Shown one piece after another: positions 57,441-64,000 of a stretch of 64,000 nucleotides of DNA; position 1 is the first letter of the stretch, and each line of letters opens with the position of its first letter. The notes beneath the pieces are model-generated. The model was given only the letters and a program-made list of their open reading frames with translations, was not told the origin of the DNA and did no database searches. The DNA is from Eleusine coracana subsp. coracana (taxonomy: Eukaryota; Streptophyta; Magnoliopsida; Poales; Poaceae). A program made the position numbers and the translations under genes. The stretch spans positions 50,977,511 through 51,041,510 of the forward strand of contig CM064424.1 of the NCBI GenBank assembly GCA_032690845.1, read 5' to 3'.

Positions 57441-57759
57441 AACAATTGAAGAAGCAATGAACAATCACAACTGGGTTATTGCCATGCAAGAAGAATTGAA
57501 CAATTTCCAAAGGTGCAAAGTTTGGAAGTTGGTTGAAAGACCCAAGAATCATAATATGGTTGGCACCAAGTGGGTCTTCAAGAACAAACAAGATGAGAAA
57601 GGAGCCATTGTCAAGAACAAGGCTCGCCTAGTGGCAAAAGGATATTCTCAAGTAGCGGGCATTGACTTTGAAGAAACATTTGCTACCGTGGCTCGTCTTG
57701 AGGCAATTTGGATCTTGCTTGCTTATGCTTCACACAATGGTTTCAAGCTCTATCAAATG
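57420..57759 (+). pseudogene. Copia reverse transcriptase, first part only
   Basis: AMNNHNWVIAMQEELNNFQR, TKWVFKNKQDEKGAIVKNKA and RLVAKGYSQVAGIDFEETFA are the conserved RT start. It is cut at 57759 by the CRM LTR (flank AAATG 57755-57759). The catalytic YVDD part is not in the window. Confidence 0.88.
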
Positions 57760-58681
57760 TGATATGGACAAGGGTTCCCAAGCTTTCGAAAGGTTCTGGA
57801 TACGTTGATTTGGTCGGAGGCGACACACAAATCGATCCGGCTTCAGAACAACACGTTCTAAATCCCGCAATCGAAGCACGACGTCTCCTCTGGTTATCAA
57901 CCGTCCTAAAACGATTGATCTTGCCGAGAAGGCTAATCCCTGCCTGTGAATCAAGAACACAAGCAAGAACAAATAAGAAGGCAACACAATTGCAGATGTA
58001 TTATGAATCTCACGAAGTTGGGGTCTCACAAACTGTGATGACGGCGAAACTGTTATGAACAGAATAATCTAAGCAAAACCCAAACCCTATTGGTGCGGCA
58101 GCAGCTGTATATGAAGACCCTAGGGTCGTGCAAGACCCTCTGGACGCACCCCTAATTGGACTCAACTAGATACAAAGCCCAAAGGCCAAAAACAGGCGAC
58201 GCAGCACCGAAACAGATTCTGGACCCTCTCTTGTTTCGACGATTCCCGATGACTCCGGATGAATTTTGATACTAGACCGGTGGCATTGGAAAGGTCTTCT
58301 TCTTCTATTTCCGTGCATATGTAGAACGTCCAAATCCGAGTCCGTATGCCTCCTGGGCATCCATTTTAGTGCAGACTGGTCCTGAACCCCGAAACGGACT
58401 CGAAGTCAATTTTGGTTGGGCCACTACCTTGGCTTCCACATCCTTGCTGGTCCTCCACGTCTCCAAGTCCTTCTCCTATCATCTCCTGGTCCTCTCCATA
58501 GTTCCTAATTACAATATAATCATTAGGTAGCAAACCATTCTCAAAAGTGACATATAATGAAGAACGTAGGAACGACCTCACCTCTAAATTTAGTCGTCGT
58601 GCACGAGCTCTAGTCATTGGACCTTGAAAGTCCAGAATTGGAGGAGTGTTGCATGTATCCTTAGGAGTGATGTCCTCATCA
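57760..58681 (-). repeat. 3' LTR of the minus-strand CRM-like element
   Basis: On the minus strand TGATGAGGACATCACTCC to GTCCATATCA. The first 315 bases are coding for the C-terminal region of pol. Confidence 0.92.
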
Positions 58682-61600
58682 TCCTCCCCCTCTTGAAGTG
58701 GAGTCGTTCTCGACTCAAGCTCATTCTCTTCTCCCAAGTATGGTTTCAAATCTGAAATGTTAAAAGTAGGACTAACCCCGAACTCGGGAGGCAACTCAAG
58801 TTTGTATGCATTATCATTAATCTTCTCAATTATTTTGAAAGAACCATCAGCTCTAGGCATTAATTTAGACTTTCTCAAATCTGGAAATCTATCTTTTCTC
58901 AAGTGTAACCATACTAAATCTCCTACATCAAGTTTTACTTCTTTTCTACCTTTACTACCAGCAATTTTATACTTGTCATTCATCTTTTCAATGCTAAGTC
59001 TAGTGGTGTCATGCAATTTCAAAATTAATTCAGCATGTTCCTTAACATCAACATGAACTCTCTCATAAATAGGTAGAGGAAGTATATCAAGTGGAGTACG
59101 GGGATCAAAACCATACACTACCTTCAAAGGACTTACCTTGGTAGTAGAATGTGTTGCCTGATTATATGCAAACTCAACATGAGGCAAACATTCTTCCCAT
59201 TGCTTCAAATTTTTCTTCAAAATAGCTCTCAACATAGTACCCAAAGTGCGGTTCACCACCTTAGTTTGTCCATCAGTTTGTGGGTGACAAGTTGTAGAAA
59301 ACAACAACTTTGTACCCAACTTATTCCAAAGCGTGTGCCAAAAGTGACTTAAGAATTTTACTTCACGATCTGAAACAATAGTAGAAGGCATACCATGCAA
59401 ACGTACAATTTCTTTGAAAAAGAGATCAGCAATATAACTAGCATCATCAGTCTTATGACATGGTATAAAGTGTGCCATCTTAGAAAATCTATCCACAACA
59501 ACAAAAGTACTATCACTCCCCCTCTTAGTCCTAGGCAGTCCTAAAACAAAGTCCATAGAAATATTCGCCCAAGGAATAGAAGGAACAGGAAGTGGCATGT
59601 ATAAACCATGTGGATTCAAGCGAGACTTAGCTTTTTGACATGTAGTGCAGCGAGCAACAAAGCGCTCAACATCTTTTCTCATCCTTGGCCAAAAAAAGTG
59701 TGTGGCCAAAATATCCTCCGTCTTCTTGGCACCAAAATGACCCATCAATCCACCTCCATGCGCCTCTTGTAACAACAAAAGACGAACGGAACCAACTGGA
59801 ATACATAGGCGGTTAGCTCTAAACAAGAATCCATCATTTAACACAAATTTATTCCATGCACGACCTTCTTTACAATGCAACAATACATCCTTAAAATCAA
59901 CATCAGCAGCATATTGTTTTTTAATTGCCTCAAGTCCAAAAATTCTACAATCAAGTTGAGACAATAAAGTATAGCGCCTAGATAAAGCATCAGTGATCAC
60001 ATTATCCTTCCCTTTCTTATGTTTAATAATGTAAGGAAAACACTCAATAAACTCAATCCATTTAGCATGTCTACGGTTCAAATTACATTGAGAACGAATA
60101 AACTTAAGTGATTCATGATCCGAATGAATAACAAATTCTTTGGGCAACAAATAATGACGCCACGTCTCTAAACAACGTACAAGTGCATACAATTCCTTAT
60201 CATACGTGGAGTAATTCAAAACAAGCCCAGTAATTTTCTCACTAAAGTATGCAACAGATTTACTATCTTGCATCAAAACACCACCAATGCCTATACCACT
60301 AGCATCACATTCAAGCTCAAAAATCTGATCAAAATTAGGTAATTGCAGCAATGGTGCATGTGTAAGTTTATCCTTCAAAGCATCAAAAGACTCATGATGT
60401 ACCTTACCCCAATGGAAATCAATGCCCTTCTTTGTCAACTCATGCAAAGGTGTAGCAATGGTGCTGAAATCTTTGACAAAGCGGCAGTAGAAACCTGCAA
60501 GACCAAGAAAACTCCTCACCTGTGTGATAGTTTTTGGTACAGGCCAGCTCTTTATGGCTTCAATCTTCGCCTCGTCCACCTCAATTCCCTGTGGAGTCAC
60601 AACATAGCCAAGAAAAGAGACTCGATCCGTGCAAAAGATGCACTTCTCAAGGTTACCAAATAAACATGCATCTTGTAAAGCATCAAAAACAGCACGCAAA
60701 TGATTCATATGTTCATCTATAGATTTGCTATAAATCAAGATATCATCAAAGTAAACTACCACAAATTTGCCAATGAAAGCTCTTAAAACCTCATTCATCA
60801 AGCGCATGAAAGTACTAGGTGCATTAGTTAAACCAAAAGGCATACCTAACCACTCATATAATCCAAATTTGGTTTTGAAAGCTGTTTTCCATTCGTCTCC
60901 AAGTTTCATTCTAATTTGATGGTAGCCACTACGCAAATCAATTTTAGTGAAAATTATAGCACCACATAACTCATAAAGCATGTAATCTAGCCTAGGAATA
61001 GGATGACGATACCTAATAGTAATATTATTAATCGCTCTACAATCTACACACATACGTCAAGTACCATCTTACTTAGGAACCAAAAGTACAGGAACAGCAC
61101 AAGGACTAAGTGATTGACGAACATACCCACGATCCAAAAGGTCTTGAACTTGTCGTTGTATCTCCTTAGTCTTCTCAGGGTTGGTCCTATAAGCAGCACA
61201 GTTTGGCAAAGTAGCACACGGAATCAAATCAATTTGATGCTCAATCCATCTCAAAGGTGGCAATCCCGGGGGTATCTCAGCTAGAAAAACATCCTCATAC
61301 TCCTGCAAAAGGTTAGTGACAGCAGGAGACATAGCACTAGAAGCAACATCATCAAGCAAAAACAAAGCTTCTTTGCATATCAAAGCATAGCAAATATCAT
61401 CATTATCAGAAATTTCAGCAAGCTCAGATTTTGTTGCAAGACATGAACGACCTTGTAATTTAATTCCAGCACCCTTAGAACTTGAAGAATCATTAACATG
61501 ACTAGGTGTAGAATTAGAATTAACAGGTTGATGAATTTCAGGACCTTTATTTTTCAAACTAGCAGCTCTTTCTAAATCAGCTTGTACAATTTCAGCAGGG

Positions 61601-61824
61601 GTCATTGGTAACAAAGTAATTTTAGTTCCTTTATACATAAAAGTGTACTTATTACTTCTACCATGGTGTATAACATCATTATCGAATTCCCATGGTCTAA
61701 CCAATAAAAGTGAACATGCTTGCATGGGTACGACATCACAATCAACAGAATCCACATAAGAACCAATGTAAAAAGGAACTCTGCAAGTTTGTATTACCTT
61801 AGCTTTGCCAGAGTCGTTTAACCA
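58366..61824 (-). pseudogene. CRM protease end, RT, RNase H, integrase and chromodomain-like tail; two stops and a lost integrase Glu
   Basis: Frame from 61824 downwards, in phase throughout: VPMQACSLLLVRPWEFDND, then TAA at 61071-61069 and TGA at 61056-61054, where the sister copy reads AAA and TGG. Next comes an open 895-codon stretch: RT with VVYFDDILIYS, RNase H DASGIGIGGVL and IEFIECFPYIIKHKKGKDNV, integrase HFFWPRMRKDV, CTTCQKAKS, ISMDFVLGLP, VSDREVKF. The third catalytic residue is K instead of E (DGQTKVVN, codon at 59262-59260). The tail QEGEDDEDITPKD and PMTRARARRLNLEV runs into the LTR; stop at 58368-58366. Confidence 0.92.
58682..58694 (-). promoter_or_regulatory. Polypurine tract of the minus CRM element
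   Basis: Minus-strand AAGAGGGGGAGGA next to the LTR, identical to that at 34071-34083. Confidence 0.88.
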
Positions 61825-63360
61825 CTAAATGTAGTACGGATGTGGATGTGGATGTGTGGTCAAAGCAAGCTTGTTGACCACATCAGAACTCACCAAGTTA
61901 TTGCAGCTCCCTCCATCAATGATGACACGTGCTCGGCGGTTCTTGATGACGAAGAAAATCTGGAACAAGTTGTGGCGCTGCATCATCTCTGGCTGATGAA
62001 CTTGTGTGCTAAGGACACGTTGAACAATAATGTTCATGTATCCCGTGGTGTCTCCGCCACTAAGGACGAGGTCACTGCTAGGGGCAGCGACGTCCTCCTC
62101 CTCATCCTCCACATCGGAGGTGCTCATGTAACCACCATCCTCTGTCGCCACATATGCCCGCCTACTTGGACAATCTTTCTGCACATGACCTAGTCCATGG
62201 CAGCGGTGGCACTGAATCCCTGTAGTGCGCCATATCGAAGCAACAGAGGAGGCACTACTAGCTGGTACCTGCACAGAAAGTTTACCTGAGCGCGTAGAAG
62301 GTGCAGGGGCTGATCTTGGGGCTGCAGAAACAACACTGGTTCCCTTGGTAGCTGCTGGTGGGGGCGGCCGAAAAGATGGCCTAGGCAGCCCCGAAGTCCC
62401 CGTCGAGCGTGGGGGGTATGAGTTCCTTGACTTCCTGTACTCCTCAAAAGCCTGGAAAAGTCCCTGTGATTCTTTCTCTACAAGCATAGCATACTGGAAA
62501 CACTGGGTGAGGGTATAATATTTTTTATAATCAAGGATGTCCTGAATTTCTTTTCTTAAACCAGAATAAAAGCGACAAATCTGATCCTCTACTTTTTTAA
62601 CTACAGCACAACGAATCAAACCCTTCCGAAGCTCACTAAAGTACTCCTGAACAGTTTTATCTCCTTGTTCTAAACGCTGCAGTTTATTACGAATCTCTCT
62701 ATAAAAAGAAGGGGGAACAAAACGATCACGCATTGCTACCTTAAGTTCTTCCCAACTAGTAGGCAAAGTCCTTAAACTCACTAGTAGCTTGTCAACTCTA
62801 TGTTGTTCAGGAACAAGGTGGGCATTAAATTTTTGTTCTACAGTCATCTCCCAATCAAGATAAACATCACCATCATACTGACCCAAAAACGAAGGAATTG
62901 AAAACTTAATTTTAGCATACGGGTCATCTGGAGCATAGTTACCGTGTGGACGACGATTGTAGTTATGGAAACCACCCATACCTTGAGTATTATGTTGCAA
63001 ACGACATCGTAGTCGTGCGGTCCTTGTAGCTGACCTATCCACGGTGCCATCAGCCTTATACACTGTGTCTTCGTCATGGATGTCTTCAATGTCGTTGTTG
63101 TTGTTATTGGTGTTCGTATTGTTGGTTTTAGGAGCGGTATCCAACGCGACAACCTGATCGGTTAACTTAGAGACCCGCTTCTCTAACCGCTCTATGCTTT
63201 CTCCAATGTGAAGCTTGCTGACCGCATCAGTAATGGCTCTGGTGATCGTCTCTACCAAATCACTCTGAGCAGCCTGCAAAGCCTTCTGGAGCTGCTCTTG
63301 GCTCACGCACTCAGAAAATTGTGAGGGTGAAGCCATCTCTCCATCATCACTTCCTGCCAT
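61825..63360 (-). pseudogene. CRM gag and protease start, nearly intact
   Basis: ATG at 63360-63358 (MAGSDDGEMASPSQ), coiled-coil ESIERLEKRVSKLTDQVVAL, an Asn run (NTNTNNNNND), capsid block IPSFLGQYDGDVYLDWEMTV and SFYREIRNKLQRLEQGDKTV, CCHC knuckle CHRCHGLGHVQKDC (near 62210-62165), an acidic linker, and protease VIIDGGSCNNLVSSD near 61930. It ends in TAG at 61827-61825, CAG in the sister copy. An in-frame ATG lies eight codons upstream (63384) and is not needed. Confidence 0.9.
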
Positions 63361-64000
63361 CACAAACACCAAAACAGGAAACAAACAGTAAAGGTTATCC
63401 CTACAAAACAGCTAAGCAGTGGTGCCTCTCAACACAGCAAAAGGAGACTCCTTACAAAGCTCTTACAAAGTTCTGAAAAGCAAAGCAAAGGATACCAGAG
63501 AGATGTGTTCCATGATTGCAAGGGTCACAAAATAACCTGTGTGCTGTCCATAAGAAATATGTAGAGCTAGGAAGGCCAAAATATATATATGTGAGTGGTA
63601 CACAAATCAAAAACAGATAGTAAAGCTGAATAAGTGCCCAAGTAACTTGTCCGTAGTTGCTGGTCTAAGTATGTCCTAGAACAGTAGTGATAGCAAAGAA
63701 AAAACAAGGAGACAAAGGCACAACAGGCGATAACAGGGGGCTAAGTGCAAAACAGCCAAATCCAGAAATTTCAGGGTGCTAGATGTAGCACTAGTAGAAA
63801 TCCCAAATTTCTTTTTTTTTTGATTTTATTTTTGGTATTTTTCTCCAACACACTAACAATGGAGGAGAATCCACAAAAAATTTCAGCTCAAACAGAGGTA
63901 GGATGTGGCCTACATAAAATCTTGAAGTTGCAGAAAACATCGGGTTTGAACTTAAATCAATTTTTTCTTTATCTTCCCGATTGTTTTTGAATTTTTTGAC
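63361..64000 (-). other. CRM 5' leader, cut by the window end
   Basis: Reverse complement of the leader at about 29160-29802 of the sister element, with scattered differences. No gene. Confidence 0.85.

Larger units (their letters stand above)
48404..57759 (+). mobile_element. Maximus/SIRE-like copia element, + strand, truncated by a CRM insertion
   Basis: 5' LTR in two parts (48404-48746 and 52664-53957, about 1.64 kb together), primer-binding site at 53960, polyprotein from 54026, RT cut at 57759. The LTR start is placed at TGTAAGGATCATGACC; TGTG two bases earlier (48402) is equally possible. Integrase blocks such as LLHMDLFGPT and LVIVDDFMRYTWTFFL are typical of the Maximus/SIRE lineage. 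The 3' half lies beyond the window or is lost. Confidence 0.85.
57760..64000 (-). mobile_element. CRM-like chromovirus on the minus strand, 5' LTR beyond the window
   Basis: 3' LTR 57760-58681 (922 bp), polypurine tract, pol, gag and leader run leftward-to-rightward on the minus strand. By comparison with 27648-34992, the 5' LTR should begin about 600 bp past the window end. It is less damaged than its + strand relative: gag is full length and only three stops break the polyprotein. Confidence 0.9.

Overview
The window is plant nuclear DNA, almost certainly from a grass. It consists entirely of nested LTR retrotransposons; I see no host gene, tRNA, rRNA or CRISPR. The evidence is reverse transcriptase, RNase H, integrase and protease motifs of plant Ty3/gypsy and Ty1/copia lineages, primer-binding sites matching initiator tRNA-Met, polypurine tracts, paired LTRs with 5-bp target duplications, and sequence styles typical of grass Tat, RIRE3/Tekay-like, Athila, CRM and Maximus/SIRE families. 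The pattern suggests pericentromeric heterochromatin. The species cannot be named from sequence alone.

Left half. A copia-type LTR (1-1432) ends inside the gag of a large Tat-lineage gypsy element on the + strand (about 1433-46607). That element has gag, protease, RT, RNase H, a second RNase H, integrase (resuming at 19478), a minisatellite, an antisense ORF and a 3' LTR (45055-46607). It is split by two insertions. The first is a RIRE3/Tekay-like chromovirus (5889-19472, TSD CGAGC) with 3.7-kb LTRs; it keeps an orf0-like ORF and integrase but no gag or RT. The second is an Athila-like element on the minus strand (21880-39979, TSD GTAGC/G), which lacks RT and integrase and is itself hit by a + strand CRM-like element (27648-34992, TSD CTGGC/CTGTC).

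Right half. A minus-strand Tat-like fragment (46608-48401) with RNase H and integrase is cut by a Maximus/SIRE-like copia element (about 48404 to 57759). The 5' LTR of that copia element contains a 3.9-kb solo LTR (48747-52658, TSD TAGTT) on the minus strand. Its RT is cut by a second CRM-like element (57760 to beyond 64000, minus strand). Every autonomous-looking polyprotein carries nonsense changes or frameshifts.

Most interesting. (1) Three LTRs of two diverged long-LTR families share what looks like a conserved two-exon reading frame, with identical intron phase and an unusual GC-type donor. (2) The right Athila LTR is preceded by a second copy of the Tat flank and has perfect target duplications on both sides, so the locus looks like a full-length allele joined to a solo-LTR allele. 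(3) Integrase catalytic residues are hit in three unrelated elements. (4) The copia gag carries an unfamiliar segment and no zinc knuckle. (5) An LTR-like TATA module lies inside the Athila element upstream of its third ORF.
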